From: Acinetobacter seifertii
GTDB lineage: Bacteria; Pseudomonadota; Gammaproteobacteria; Pseudomonadales; Moraxellaceae
Assembly: GCF_000368065.1 (NCBI RefSeq)
Contig: NZ_KB851200.1
Span: 1,977,204-2,041,203, forward strand
Length of the DNA: 64,000 nucleotides
Reading direction: 5' to 3'
The translations under genes were made by a program, and so were the position numbers. This document shows, in pieces, positions 38,777 to 47,843 of the stretch. Position 1 is the stretch's first letter, and each line of letters starts with the position of its first letter. Below the pieces are notes generated by a model. That model was not told where the DNA came from. It made no database searches and saw only the letters and a program-made list of their open reading frames with translations.

Positions 38777-39981
38777 GCTTTTAGCCCCATTGCATAGTTT
38801 GCTACCAGTGGCTTAACACCCGGAATTACATCAAATGCAATTAATCCCGTATTACGAATTAATTTTAATAATGGGTTTTGGTTACTAAAACCACGAACGA
38901 CAGTATCGCAGAACTTAATTACTCGCTGTTGATCAGATAAACGGGCTTGTTCATAGGCAAGCAAATTATCTGGGTTACCAATATCATCAGATGTGCTTAG
39001 CTGATTTACTAAATAACGTAGCAACACATCTGCATCACGTAGGCATAAATTAAAACCTTGGCCTGCAACAGGATGAATAGTGTGTGCTGCATTACCCATT
39101 AAAATAACGCGTCCAACCGCTTGCTTATGCGCAAGCACTTGTGAAAGCGGATAGCTAAAGCGTTTACCTGTTTTTTCAAATTTACCTGCTCTGTCACCAT
39201 AGGTTTGTTGCAAGGCACTTAAAAAATGCTGGTCATTTTCTTCGCCTAACCACTCATCTTCAGTGCCCTTTTTAACAGGCCATACCACTGAGCGACGATA
39301 TTCACCTGGCAACGGCAATAAAGCTAAAGGTCCTAATGCACTAAAACGCTCAAACCCTACCTGCTCATGCGGTTTTGAAGTCTGAACAGTCGTAACAATC
39401 GCAACCTGATCATAGTCGTGGACATCAACACCCACACCAATTGCTTGACGACAGAAAGAATCACTTCCATCTGCCGCAATTAATAATTTTGACTCAAGCT
39501 TTAAAAGTTCATCACCACGCTGAGCTTCGATATGTACTTGTTCAGCATCTTGAGTTAGAGCAGTAACTTGTACGCCATCAATTAGCTCAATCAAAGGTTG
39601 TTGGCGTACTTGAGTTAATAAAACACGACCGAGCCACGCATTCTCAATGACTTGTCCAAAGCTCTCGACTTTTTCTTGTTCCGCAACTAAACGTGCTTTA
39701 CCAAAACTGCCTTGCTCAGTAATGTGAACTTGCAAAATTGGAGTGGCGTGCTGTTGTAATGCATCCCATAACCCCAGCTTCTGATAAATCTGTACGCTAC
39801 GACGCGATAAAGCCGTATTACGTGCATCGAAACTGGAATGGTAAGGGGCAACATTCTGATCATCGTAGTTTGGGTATTTCACGGCTTCTAATAGCTTGAC
39901 TGCGATATTAGCCTTCGCCAGCATCAGGGAAAGGCTCAAACCCACCATACCCCCACCTACAATAATCACTTGTTGTTGCAT
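38773..39981 (-). CDS. ubiH: Ubiquinone biosynthesis hydroxylase UbiH
   Basis: A 402-residue FAD monooxygenase. VIIVGGGMVGLSLSLMLAKANI starts the protein, SSFDARNTALSRRSVQIYQKLGLW is the UbiH-family DARNxAL motif, and VILMGNAAHTIHPVAGQGFNLCLRDADVL is the second FAD motif. It hydroxylates the benzoquinol ring precursor in the membrane-associated Ubi complex. AAGGAG lies before the ATG. It sits between pepP and the ubiI-like gene as in E. coli. Confidence 0.92.
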   Translation of the reverse strand: MQQQVIIVGGGMVGLSLSLMLAKANIAVKLLEAVKYPNYDDQNVAPYHSSFDARNTALSRRSVQIYQKLGLWDALQQHATPILQVHITEQGSFGKARLVAEQEKVESFGQVIENAWLGRVLLTQVRQQPLIELIDGVQVTALTQDAEQVHIEAQRGDELLKLESKLLIAADGSDSFCRQAIGVGVDVHDYDQVAIVTTVQTSKPHEQVGFERFSALGPLALLPLPGEYRRSVVWPVKKGTEDEWLGEENDQHFLSALQQTYGDRAGKFEKTGKRFSYPLSQVLAHKQAVGRVILMGNAAHTIHPVAGQGFNLCLRDADVLLRYLVNQLSTSDDIGNPDNLLAYEQARLSDQQRVIKFCDTVVRGFSNQNPLLKLIRNTGLIAFDVIPGVKPLVANYAMGLKA

Positions 39982-40011
39982 CGAATTTGCTCCTTTGGCG
40001 AATACGTTTAA

Positions 40012-41334
40012 TTATGCTTTAGCTTGCGCCATTAAATGTTCAATATCTGCAATATCTTTAACTACATCAGCAGTTAAAACTCGTGGGCCTTTTGAGGTTG
40101 CGACCACATCATCTTCAATACGAATACCAATACCACGCCATTTTTTATCTACAGTTTCGTCATCTGGTGCAATATATAAACCTGGTTCAACAGTAACAAC
40201 CATACCTTCTTCATATTGGCGCCAATCGTCATCTTTTTTATAAGAACCGACATCATGCACATCCATACCCAACCAGTGGCCTGTACCATGCATATAAAAC
40301 TGTCGATATGCTTCATTTTCAATAAGCTCGCTCACATTACCCTTGAGCAAACCTAAATCAACTAAGCCTTCAGTTAAAATTTTGACTGCAACCTCATGAG
40401 GCTCACGGTACGCATTACCAATACGTACTGCATCAATCGCAGCATATTGAGATGCCAGTACCACTTCATACAATGCTTTTTGTTCTGGACTAAATTTTCC
40501 GTTTACAGGGAAAGTACGGGTAATGTCCGATGCATAGAACTCATATTCACATGCAGCATCAATTAAAACCAAATCACCGTCCTTAAGAGGTTGGTTATTT
40601 TCAACATAGTGCAAAATACAAGCATTGGCACCGCCACCGACAATACTGTTGTAAGAAGGCACACAGCCGTTTTGCCCAAATATATAATTTAGTTCGGCTT
40701 CAAGTGCATATTCCATCATGCCGGGGCGAACAGTTTGCATTGCACGAGTATGTGCCTTAGCACTAATTTTTGAGGCTATTTGCATTAGCTCAATTTCTTG
40801 CGGTGACTTGATTAAACGCATTTCATCAATAATGCGGTCAAGTTGAACCAATTGAGCTGGAGCAGCTTCATGACGATGCTCAGCATTCGCTTTTTTAATC
40901 CATTGGCTTACTCTGGCGTCAAATGCAGCATTGTGCCCAATTCGATAATAAAGGCGTTCTTTGTTTAATAATTTTTCAATAATTTCTTCATCAAGCAGAT
41001 CAATTGCATAAGCTTCATCTGCCTCATACTCTTCAATTGCGCCATCAATTCCCGCACGGTAACCATTCCAGATTTCCATCTCACGGTTACGTTCACGACA
41101 AAACAAGCTATAGCTATAGTCAGTAACATCATCAAAGGTTTCTATAACAGCTACTGCCTCAGGCTCTGCAAAACCAGTCAAATAGAAAAAACTACTATCG
41201 GCACGGAATTTATAATCCGCATCACGATTACGGTACATTTCCTCACGCGTTGCAATAATCGCAATGCTGTTTGGACCCATTTTTTCTGCTAGACGATTTC
41301 TGCGATGTTGAAAATCAGCTTGAGGCAATTTCAT
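40012..41334 (-). CDS. pepP: Xaa-Pro aminopeptidase P
   Basis: A 440-residue metallopeptidase that removes an N-terminal residue preceding proline. The creatinase-like N-domain (FQHRRNRLAEKMGPNSIAIIATREEMYRNRDADYKFRADSSFFYLTGF) is followed by the pita-bread catalytic domain with metal ligands in LVLIDAACEYEFYASDITRTFPV, MHGTGHWLGMDVHD, VVTVEPGLY and GIRIEDDV. It lies second in the ygfB-pepP-ubiH-ubiI run, the conserved gammaproteobacterial order. Confidence 0.95.
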   Translation of the reverse strand: MKLPQADFQHRRNRLAEKMGPNSIAIIATREEMYRNRDADYKFRADSSFFYLTGFAEPEAVAVIETFDDVTDYSYSLFCRERNREMEIWNGYRAGIDGAIEEYEADEAYAIDLLDEEIIEKLLNKERLYYRIGHNAAFDARVSQWIKKANAEHRHEAAPAQLVQLDRIIDEMRLIKSPQEIELMQIASKISAKAHTRAMQTVRPGMMEYALEAELNYIFGQNGCVPSYNSIVGGGANACILHYVENNQPLKDGDLVLIDAACEYEFYASDITRTFPVNGKFSPEQKALYEVVLASQYAAIDAVRIGNAYREPHEVAVKILTEGLVDLGLLKGNVSELIENEAYRQFYMHGTGHWLGMDVHDVGSYKKDDDWRQYEEGMVVTVEPGLYIAPDDETVDKKWRGIGIRIEDDVVATSKGPRVLTADVVKDIADIEHLMAQAKA

Positions 41335-41401
41335 AATGATCTACTTGATTTAGAATTTTAAAGTCAAAAAATTAAACACAGCCAATAACACATCGCCTCA
41401 A

Positions 41402-42034
41402 TTAACTTGGGCGATGTGGTGTAAACATTTCTACAATATTTTGATCTGTAGTGCCTACAGCAGAAGTTTTACTTTTTGCATAAAAGTTTTTCAATAATGA
41501 ACTTTCAGCAACTGTTACTTTCTTTCTGCCAATAGATAAACTCACAGGAATAAGGCGTACAAATTCGTACAATTCTTCGTAACTGCTTTCGCCTTCTTCG
41601 TCGTTATCAGAGTCTTCAAACTCTACTGCTGCGACATCTTGCAAATGTTCAATTAATTCGCGCTCATCAGCACGGACATGACCCGATGCCAAACCAAAGC
41701 CAAGAACAACACCCGCACACCAGTCTGATAATGCTTGTACGCGATCTTGTAGGGTGTGTTCATCATCTGGAAGCATTGGCAAATAGTCCAATTCATCTTC
41801 CGATAAAGCATGCGCTACATCTTCTGTTTCATCAGTTAAAAGCGCTAAAGCTTCTTCATTTAAATCAGGTACATTAAGAGTTGTTAAAATTTGTGTCCAT
41901 TCTTCACGCGTTGGCGCTTCTGTCACACAAACAATACCTGTTAGTAAACCATGTAACTCACTAGGGCTTGAAATTTCTTCAATTCCTTCAAAATGAGCGT
42001 TCCATTCTGTCCAGCCTGAAATATCGTCTTGCAT
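41402..42034 (-). CDS. ygfB: YgfB/UPF0149 family protein
   Basis: A 210-residue acidic, helical protein of the UPF0149 (YecA/YgfB) family. SSPSELHGLLTGIVCV, LSDWCAGVVLGFGLASG and SSYEELYEFVRLIPVSL are family landmarks. In P. aeruginosa YgfB affects ampDh3 expression and beta-lactam response; no such role is shown here. The ATG at 42034 has GGAT upstream and a TTG four codons earlier does not. First gene of the pepP-ubiH run, divergent from the coiled-coil gene. Confidence 0.88.
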   Translation of the reverse strand: MQDDISGWTEWNAHFEGIEEISSPSELHGLLTGIVCVTEAPTREEWTQILTTLNVPDLNEEALALLTDETEDVAHALSEDELDYLPMLPDDEHTLQDRVQALSDWCAGVVLGFGLASGHVRADERELIEHLQDVAAVEFEDSDNDEEGESSYEELYEFVRLIPVSLSIGRKKVTVAESSLLKNFYAKSKTSAVGTTDQNIVEMFTPHRPS

Positions 42035-42098
42035 TCGTTTATCCAATCTCTATACTTCGTATATATTACCTTTGATTGCAATTCTGTGCGACCTCGTT

Positions 42099-42659
42099 AT
42101 GTTAGAACAATTACAGCGGCTACAAGCGCATATTGGCGTTTTAAAAACACGCTTACATCATCTCGAGAGTGAAAATTCTACTCTCTCGGAAGCTAAAGAA
42201 CTGGCTGAAACAGAGCATCACGCACAAGTTGTGCAAAAAAATAGCATCATTACTAAAAAACAAGAGGAAATTGAGACATTAACTGAGCAATTGACTCAGT
42301 TACAAGGCCAATTTCAACAATTGAATCAAGATGCTAATACACTTGCTGAACGTTATAGCCGTCTAGAAAAAAGTACCACTGATTTAAAAAATCGTTTTCA
42401 AGAAATTTTGGCAGAGCGTAATGAGTTACGTGTAACCAAAGAAAAACTTCAGTCACATCAACGACAGACTCAACAAGAGTTGCATGATTTACAGCAAGAT
42501 CGTGACCGTTTGTTACAAAAAAATGAACTTGCCAAAGCCAAAGTTGAAGCGATTATTCAACGTTTAGCAATTTTAGGTACAGCTCAAGATCAAAATGCAC
42601 AAGAAATTCAGCAACTTGCTCACCCAAATGCTGAAACTGGCGAGGAGACGCAATCATGA
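42099..42659 (+). CDS. Long coiled-coil protein, TIGR02449/ZapB-like, next to zapA
   Basis: A 186-residue protein that is almost entirely heptad-repeat coiled coil rich in Gln, Glu and Leu. The segment DRLLQKNELAKAKVEAIIQRLAIL near the C-terminus closely resembles the short TIGR02449 proteins (about 70 residues) encoded before zapA in Pseudomonas. Here the coil is more than twice as long. A role with ZapA at the division ring is plausible by position and fold but not shown. The start is the ATG at 42099; the stop overlaps the zapA start (ATGA). Confidence 0.75.
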   Translation: MLEQLQRLQAHIGVLKTRLHHLESENSTLSEAKELAETEHHAQVVQKNSIITKKQEEIETLTEQLTQLQGQFQQLNQDANTLAERYSRLEKSTTDLKNRFQEILAERNELRVTKEKLQSHQRQTQQELHDLQQDRDRLLQKNELAKAKVEAIIQRLAILGTAQDQNAQEIQQLAHPNAETGEETQS

Positions 42660-42940
42660 GTGAACAAGTCATGGTAGAGCTTCGGCTTATTGAGCAAACT
42701 TTTAGACTTGCGACTACTTCTGATAAAAGAGAAGAACTTGAGCGTGCAGCTGAACTTCTCAATGAGAAATTTAACGAAATGCGTCGCAGTGCTCCCCGTG
42801 TTGAGCACAACAAACTGGTCATTATGGTTGCCCTACAGCTCACCCAAGAAGTATTAAGCTTGAATAAATCTTTGCAAGAATATACACACTGTGAACGTCT
42901 ACTACAGGCGATTTTAGAAGATGTTGAACAAACTGTTTAA
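42656..42940 (+). CDS. zapA: Cell division protein ZapA
   Basis: A 94-residue ZapA, which binds and bundles FtsZ. The N-terminal VMVELRLIEQTFRLATTSDKREELERAAELLNEKFNEMR is the globular domain, and the C-terminal helix (IMVALQLTQEVLSLNKSLQEYTHCERLLQAIL) makes the tetrameric coiled coil. Overlap with the upstream coiled-coil gene implies fixed stoichiometry. The 6S RNA gene follows, the conserved zapA-ssrS order. Confidence 0.93.
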   Translation: MSEQVMVELRLIEQTFRLATTSDKREELERAAELLNEKFNEMRRSAPRVEHNKLVIMVALQLTQEVLSLNKSLQEYTHCERLLQAILEDVEQTV

Positions 42941-42955
42941 TTAACATCTTTCAAC

Positions 42956-42998
42956 AAAAATGCTTTGCGCTATAAGTTAATAGAGCAAGGCATTTTTT
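42956..42998 (+). terminator. Terminator after zapA
   Basis: AAAAATGCTTTGC pairs with GCAAGGCATTTTT (one G-U pair) around an 18-base loop that can itself pair, with six T at the end. Confidence 0.85.
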
Positions 42999-43099
42999 AT
43001 TGAAGTTACCTCGTGTGTCTCATGATTACTATATGTACTTTTAGTGTACAAAGCTTCATCAAATGAAGACTAACTTTACAGTTCAATAAACTCAGACGA

Positions 43100-43127
43100 T
43101 TGCCAACTGAATAAGATCGTTTATAAT
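43100..43127 (+). promoter_or_regulatory. Sigma-70 promoter of 6S RNA
   Basis: TTGCCA (43100-43105) and TATAAT (43122-43127) are 16 bases apart; the predicted 6S 5' end lies 5 bases downstream. Confidence 0.75.
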
Positions 43128-43131
43128 TAAG

Positions 43132-43316
43132 CTATCTCTGGGATGTTCGCCAGCGGGTCTATTCCCCTGCCGATACTTAAACTTATGGATTGTGTTCTGT
43201 ATATTTAGAGTGTATGCCTACCTTCGAGTAGGAAACCCAGCAAGTATACGTCGCGTCCACCTTGAACTCATCGGGTTCAGGGTAACGACACATGCAGCGG
43301 CATCTTCGGAGTATTT
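43132..43316 (+). ncRNA. ssrS: 6S RNA
   Basis: About 185 nt with clear sequence match to E. coli 6S: ends TCTCTGGGATGTTCGCCAGC and GCAGCGGCATCTTCGGAGTA pair as the closing stem, TTCCCCTGCCGATACTT and CACCTTGAACTCATCGGGTT lie in the expected places, and the middle forms the open bubble that mimics a melted promoter and binds housekeeping RNA polymerase. Position after zapA and before fau is as in E. coli. An 18-bp AT-rich palindrome (43315-43332) follows and may mark the 3' end. End coordinates are uncertain by a few bases. Confidence 0.93.
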
Positions 43317-43460
43317 ATTTTCTAGAAAATAAGTATAAATATAATTTTTATTTCAAATTAAAGTCTCTATACAGACCTGTCAGTCTAGCATTCATTTTCA
43401 TTTATTAGTTAAACTTAAAAATTAGTGAATTATCATTTATTAATTATTGTGCATTTCTTT

Positions 43461-43763
43461 TCAAACATTCTTGATACCAACCTGTTTAAAATCTTCGATA
43501 GCTTTCCGTTTAAAAAAACTCGTTTTGAATACTTTTGCAGCATAAGCTGAGTTAATTAAGTCTTGATAAAACTGCTTTGCTTTTTGATCTGTAAGACTAT
43601 CAGCAATTTGTTGCAATTCCTGCGCTGGTACTTTTTTCTGTCGAGCTTCCATTACGTTGTAAGCAACTTTTTTCACGATATTACAAATATCTGGATCATC
43701 TGTATTCTCATTAGCATAGCAACCCGTTGCAATAAAACTTATTAATAATATTTTAAATTTCAT
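43461..43763 (-). CDS. Small exported protein of unknown function
   Basis: A 100-residue protein with a signal peptide (MKFKILLISFIATGCYANE); IATGC could be a lipobox. The mature part is helical and lysine-rich with one further cysteine (DDPDICNIVKKVAYNVMEARQKK...). GGTAGGGAT precedes the ATG. It lies in the gap between 6S RNA and fau, which are normally adjacent, together with two other small minus-strand genes. Function unknown. Confidence 0.6.
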   Translation of the reverse strand: MKFKILLISFIATGCYANENTDDPDICNIVKKVAYNVMEARQKKVPAQELQQIADSLTDQKAKQFYQDLINSAYAAKVFKTSFFKRKAIEDFKQVGIKNV

Positions 43764-43837
43764 ATCCCTACCTTGTATTAATTATTCAACTTCCATTTAA
43801 GATAACCAATATATAAAAACGATTTTTCTTTAAATGT

Positions 43838-43951
43838 TCATGCAGGATTGATGAAATAAAAGCAAATCATCATGACCCCTAACAAGATAGAAGCAAGTAT
43901 TAAATAGGTACCAATCGTATTAAAACTCTGCAAAAATTTTATGATTTGCAT
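43838..43951 (-). CDS. Possible 37-residue membrane peptide
   Basis: The frame reads MQIIKFLQSFNTIGTYLILASILLGVMMICFYFINPA, with one hydrophobic span of about 22 residues (14-35) and a GGA 6 bases before the ATG. It is too short for usual gene calling. Location between two small exported-protein genes on the same strand makes it plausible. It could also be chance in AT-rich DNA. Confidence 0.35.
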   Translation of the reverse strand: MQIIKFLQSFNTIGTYLILASILLGVMMICFYFINPA

Positions 43952-44058
43952 TTCAAGTCCAATGAAAAATTTAAATAATGAACATCAATAAATTTAGCAT
44001 ATCTAAATAATGCCAATCAATTCACAATTATCAATTTTTACGTGACACTGTGCATTTT

Positions 44059-44400
44059 TTAATTATCGCATTTTATTCCTAAACTTCCTTTATAGTAATC
44101 CGTTGCACTTTTCAAATCTGAAAGTAGTTTCTCTTCAGTATAGGGCTTTGGTGAAATTTTGATTAAGGCGGGCATGTACTGTTTTTTGTACAGATCAGGA
44201 TAGTCGTGACATAAAATTTTCACCTTAACTTCCTGCGGTGTTTTAGGATTATCCAATTGATCTAAATACTCACCAATTTTTCGGTCAGATTCTTCAAATT
44301 GAGCTTTATAGTCAACTTGAGGAGCTTCTGAGTCTGCCTGTTTGGTACAGGCACTCAGTAAAGCAGTACACATCATCATCGTTAAAATTTTTAACTTCAT
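44059..44400 (-). CDS. Small lipoprotein of unknown function
   Basis: A 113-residue protein with a lipoprotein signal (MKLKILTMMMCTALLSAC, lipobox LSAC). The mature part is helical and acidic, with a Cys pair (ILCHDYPDLY and GIKCDN) that could form a disulfide. The ATG at 44400 is used; a GTG three codons upstream is the alternative. It resembles in plan, not in sequence, the exported protein at 43461-43763. Function unknown. Confidence 0.65.
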   Translation of the reverse strand: MKLKILTMMMCTALLSACTKQADSEAPQVDYKAQFEESDRKIGEYLDQLDNPKTPQEVKVKILCHDYPDLYKKQYMPALIKISPKPYTEEKLLSDLKSATDYYKGSLGIKCDN

Positions 44401-44636
44401 AGCCTTCACGGTTTCATATTCATCTTTAAATATACTTATCCTGATTACATGTAAATAAATACTGTAGATACGTAAAAAAGCTAAAAAACTTATATAGATG
44501 CCTTTTCTAGAGAAAAGTAATTTTTATGTTATCGATTAAACTATATTGTTTTTTATAGTACTTAAATTTCGGTAAAACTATAGAAAAATAGGTATAATTT
44601 TGGACGACTGATTTCAAATCTTTATTAGATTTATAC

Positions 44637-45221
44637 ATGAACGAACTAAGTTTTATTAGAAAAAATTTAAGATCTAAAAGACGTTCTTTAACCCAATTTG
44701 AGCAAAAACAGGCTCAACTTAACGTTTTACATTACCTAAATAGACTTCCTATTTTTCACTCCTCAAAAAAAATTGGCTTATATCTACATGCTTTTGGTGA
44801 AATTCATACTGATCTTATTATCAAACTCTGCTTTAAAAATAACAAAAAAGTCTATTTACCTATGATTTGTTCAATGAATCAACGTTTAGTATGGATAAAG
44901 ATCAATAAAAACCAATATTTAAGTCGACGTTTTTCTCATCATCCACTCGGTATGAAAGAACCTATGGCAACGCGAGGAAAACATGTCTCAGAGCTTGATT
45001 TACTGCTTATGCCTCTTTTAGCTTGTGATCACTATGGGACACGTATTGGTATGGGTGGTGGTTATTATGATCGTACATTGGCAAGTGCTAATCATAAACC
45101 TTACCGTTTAGGACTGGCTCATCAATTTCAATTTATTGAACATACTTTAGAACGTCAAAGCTGGGATCAGCCCTTAGATGGTTTACTCACACCACAGCAC
45201 TTTTATTATTTTAAAAGATGA
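44637..45221 (+). CDS. fau: 5-formyltetrahydrofolate cyclo-ligase
   Basis: A 194-residue enzyme converting 5-formyl-THF to 5,10-methenyl-THF with ATP. NELSFIRKNLRSKRRSLTQFEQ is the N-terminal substrate/ATP-binding start, and DHYGTRIGMGGGYYDRTLA is the signature GxGGGYYDR loop. In E. coli the gene (ygfA/fau) is directly downstream of 6S RNA; here it is 1.3 kb away with three small opposite-strand genes in between. Confidence 0.92.
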   Translation: MNELSFIRKNLRSKRRSLTQFEQKQAQLNVLHYLNRLPIFHSSKKIGLYLHAFGEIHTDLIIKLCFKNNKKVYLPMICSMNQRLVWIKINKNQYLSRRFSHHPLGMKEPMATRGKHVSELDLLLMPLLACDHYGTRIGMGGGYYDRTLASANHKPYRLGLAHQFQFIEHTLERQSWDQPLDGLLTPQHFYYFKR

Positions 45222-45289
45222 TTTTTATATAAAATTTATAAAAAATAATATTTTTAAATATATCCTTTTACTTTTTTAGTCCCTTTAAA

Positions 45290-45327
45290 CGAAAAAAGTA
45301 ACCATCCTAGGGAAGATTACTTTTTCG
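45290..45327 (-). terminator. Terminator after tpgA-like gene (copy 2)
   Basis: CGAAAAAAGTAA and TTACTTTTTCG form the stem; on the minus strand it ends in a T run. A sequence-related terminator follows the other tpgA copy at 47795-47831. Confidence 0.75.
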
Positions 45328-45338
45328 TGACAGGCTGT

Positions 45339-46121
45339 TTACCAACTTATATTAACACGTCTATTCGGCGCTAAACATTGAATAAGTTGAGAATTATGAC
45401 CACCTGAACATTGCTGATATAAATCAGTCTGGCTATTCGCTTGTATTTGAATACGGTTTGGGTCTATCCCTTGTTTTACAAGTAATTTGGCAACTGTATT
45501 CGCTCGTTTAGATGATAACTCTTGGTTATAACTAAATTTACCTAATGGATCTGCGAATCCAGAAACAATAATAGGTGTTGTTGATGGGGTTTGCTTAATC
45601 TGATCGACAACGTTGTCTATATTGTTTAGACCTTGCTGTATTGCACTAGCATCAGATCGATCAAAAGCAAATAAAACACTCGCTGTACGTCCATTAACCG
45701 CAGTACTACTTGCAGGAGGTTGATTATTTTCGCCCCAAGCCATCAATCCTTCACATGCTTCACCTTTCCAAGATAAACGTTCAGCCAAATGTTTTTTATT
45801 AAAATCAATGCGTAACTGACAACGTTGGTATTGGTTACTATTTGGTATACGTATATCTAATACATAATTCCAGACTTTTACGGCAAAAAGTCCTTCACTA
45901 AATTGTGGATTGCCGAGTAAAGCTCGAATCTGGTCTTTATTTAGCCCTAAATCTAAGCGCGCAACGTCATCATACTCATAACGTTTTACTTGCTTAAGAT
46001 AACTATCTGATACTTTAGGAAACGTGACATTTTTTTGAGATACTGCTTCTTCTTGTGCATAACTAACCATTGCTAGGCCAGAAAGAACAGCAATAAATAA
46101 CGCTTTAACTGTATTTTTCAT
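45339..46121 (-). CDS. tpgA: TpgA-like trimeric-autotransporter partner (intact copy)
   Basis: A 260-residue periplasmic protein: signal peptide to about residue 22 (MVSYAQ), a SmpA/OmlA (BamE-like) domain ([41 protein letters not shown]), and an OmpA-like peptidoglycan-binding domain ([15 protein letters not shown]...[31 protein letters not shown]...[10 protein letters not shown]). This is the plan of TpgA, which anchors trimeric autotransporters such as AtaA to peptidoglycan. It follows a damaged autotransporter gene. The NRRV motif that holds the diaminopimelate-binding arginine is present. Confidence 0.85.
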   Translation of the reverse strand: MKNTVKALFIAVLSGLAMVSYAQEEAVSQKNVTFPKVSDSYLKQVKRYEYDDVARLDLGLNKDQIRALLGNPQFSEGLFAVKVWNYVLDIRIPNSNQYQRCQLRIDFNKKHLAERLSWKGEACEGLMAWGENNQPPASSTAVNGRTASVLFAFDRSDASAIQQGLNNIDNVVDQIKQTPSTTPIIVSGFADPLGKFSYNQELSSKRANTVAKLLVKQGIDPNRIQIQANSQTDLYQQCSGGHNSQLIQCLAPNRRVNISW

Positions 46122-46145
46122 ATTTTTACTCTCGAAATGGAGAAT

Positions 46146-46167
46146 GAGGAAGGACTATGCCTTCCTC
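46146..46167 (-). promoter_or_regulatory. Intercistronic hairpin between autotransporter and tpgA (copy 2)
   Basis: GAGGAAGG and CCTTCCTC form a perfect 8-bp stem with a 6-base loop and no T tract, between the autotransporter stop and the tpgA start. A hairpin of different sequence occupies the same place in the other module (48654-48674). Confidence 0.5.
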
Positions 46168-46178
46168 GCCTAGCGAAA

Positions 46179-47194
46179 TTAGTCAATTACACCACTAATA
46201 CCGATACGAACACTTGGATCACCTTGAGAAGCTGCAGCTACACCACCAGTTAGCGACCAACGTCCATTATCAGCAGTTTTACGTAAAGTCACACCGACAG
46301 CATTCTCACCACCATGATAGAACCCACTGAAACAACACCATTTGTCGTAGATGCTGCAACATTCGTTATATATGAGTTGCCACTTTGTACCGTAGTTGTT
46401 GATCCTGCACCCAAAGCAACTGAATTTGTTACATTCGCAGTTGATCTTGGTCCGAGAGCTACACTATTTGCTGCAGAGGTTAAGCTGTTAGTACCGATAG
46501 CAACACCATCAACTGCATTTGTGTCTACAGTCGCTGTATTACCAATGGCAGTAGCATTATTTGCACCACTGTTAACTTGAGCATTTTTTCCTATTGCCAT
46601 TGCAGCTGTTGAACCAACGACTTGGCTCATCGCACCCAGTGCAACACTGTAACTAGAAGCACTATCAACTGCTGTAAAAGATGATCCAGCTGCCAAGCCT
46701 TCTGCTACAATATCTGCATCACTGTTATTTTGAATTGCAATTGATTGCGCTCCAGCAGCACTAGCCTGACCACCAACTACAGTTGAATTTACACCAGTCG
46801 CATTTACATAATTTCCTAATGCAGTTGAATCTGCAGCAGTAGCATTTGCTCTTGATCCAACTGCTAATCCGTTAGAATCGTTTGCACTTGCAGGAGTACC
46901 CGTATTTGCCCCTATTGCAATACCATTATTAATGGTTGGACTTGTATCAATAATTGATCCATACAAGTTTGTGTAGTCAGCCCACACATGTGATACGGCT
47001 AAACAGGAGATGATAGATAATACAAGAGCCTTAGGTCTAAATCTTTTTTCTCTAGAAACTATCTCGTTTTGTTGACCACTCGATTCAGAGGTAGATGAAA
47101 CAGAAGCTGTTCTCGTTTTGCTTTTAGCTAACTCTGATACAACAGTCCATGTACCAATAGAAGCATTCCAAACCACTTTGTATATCTTATTCAT
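46179..47194 (-). pseudogene. Ata-like trimeric autotransporter, stalk deleted and frameshifted
   Basis: From ATG 47194 (GGTGG upstream) the frame has an extended signal peptide region (MNKIYKVVWNASIGTWTVV), a signal peptide ending HVWA, and YadA-like head repeats ([48 protein letters not shown]). After TNGVVSVGS at about 46322 it runs out of frame and stops at 46289. In the next frame the last anchor residues continue ([23 protein letters not shown] to GISGVID, stop 46179). The stalk and most of the beta-barrel are missing, so no trimeric barrel can form. An internal deletion is the simplest cause. Confidence 0.85.
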
Positions 47195-47794
47195 ATTTCC
47201 ACCCGTAAACTTCCCGCTTACATTTGTAAAGATTTGCAATCAAATATTTAAATTGCTTATTTTTTATAAAAATATCTTTTTTATTTTGAGAAGTAAATCA
47301 CATTTATAAATATTAAAATCGAACAAATTCACATTAAAACTCAATAAAGCTAAAAATTTCAAAAATTAATTAAAAAATAACAGATTTATCAATTTTTTAA
47401 TTTTTCCTGACGGTCTATTCGCAAGACATCTTTGTTACATTTTTTTACGAATAAAGATTTCTCGCCATTCGGATTTGTTAGATATATTTCACAAAAATTG
47501 AGAGATTGGCTTTGATTAAACTTAAATGATTAATATTTAATATATAAAATCAATTTTTATTAGAATAAATTTAAAATAAAAATATCGTACTAATTAACAA
47601 AATCAGCTTAAGCGCACAGTAATTTGCAATTATTTTGATTATTATTTAATCAATTCTGTGTATTAATAAACTAAAGTAAGCTTTGATAAATCAACGATTG
47701 AAAGATTTATGCATAAAAATCTAAACAATACAAAATAAATTTATATTAATCAATATTTTACTTATATCTTAAATTATTTTTAGATCCTTAAAAA
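47195..47794. other. AT-rich upstream region of the head-bearing autotransporter remnant
   Basis: About 600 bases between the autotransporter start and the terminator of the upstream tpgA copy. It should hold the promoter of the remnant but no convincing boxes were found. No coding frame is supported. Confidence 0.5.
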
Positions 47795-47831
47795 CGAAAA
47801 ACTAACCATCCTAAGGATGATTAGTTCTTCG
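47795..47831 (-). terminator. Terminator after tpgA-like gene (copy 1)
   Basis: AACTAACCATCC and GGATGATTAGTT form a 12-bp stem with one mismatch; the minus-strand exit is T-rich. It is related in sequence to the terminator of copy 2, including the flanking CGAAAAA and TTCGTGACAG. Confidence 0.75.
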
Positions 47832-47843
47832 TGACAGACCGTT

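Noticed and set aside
46314..46580. Plus-strand open frame opposite the autotransporter head
   Set aside because: The repeats of the real head explain its length; no ribosome site or family resemblance.
46289..47239. Treating the head-bearing frame as a complete short autotransporter
   Set aside because: It ends out of frame without an anchor while true anchor codons continue in the next frame, so it is a broken gene.
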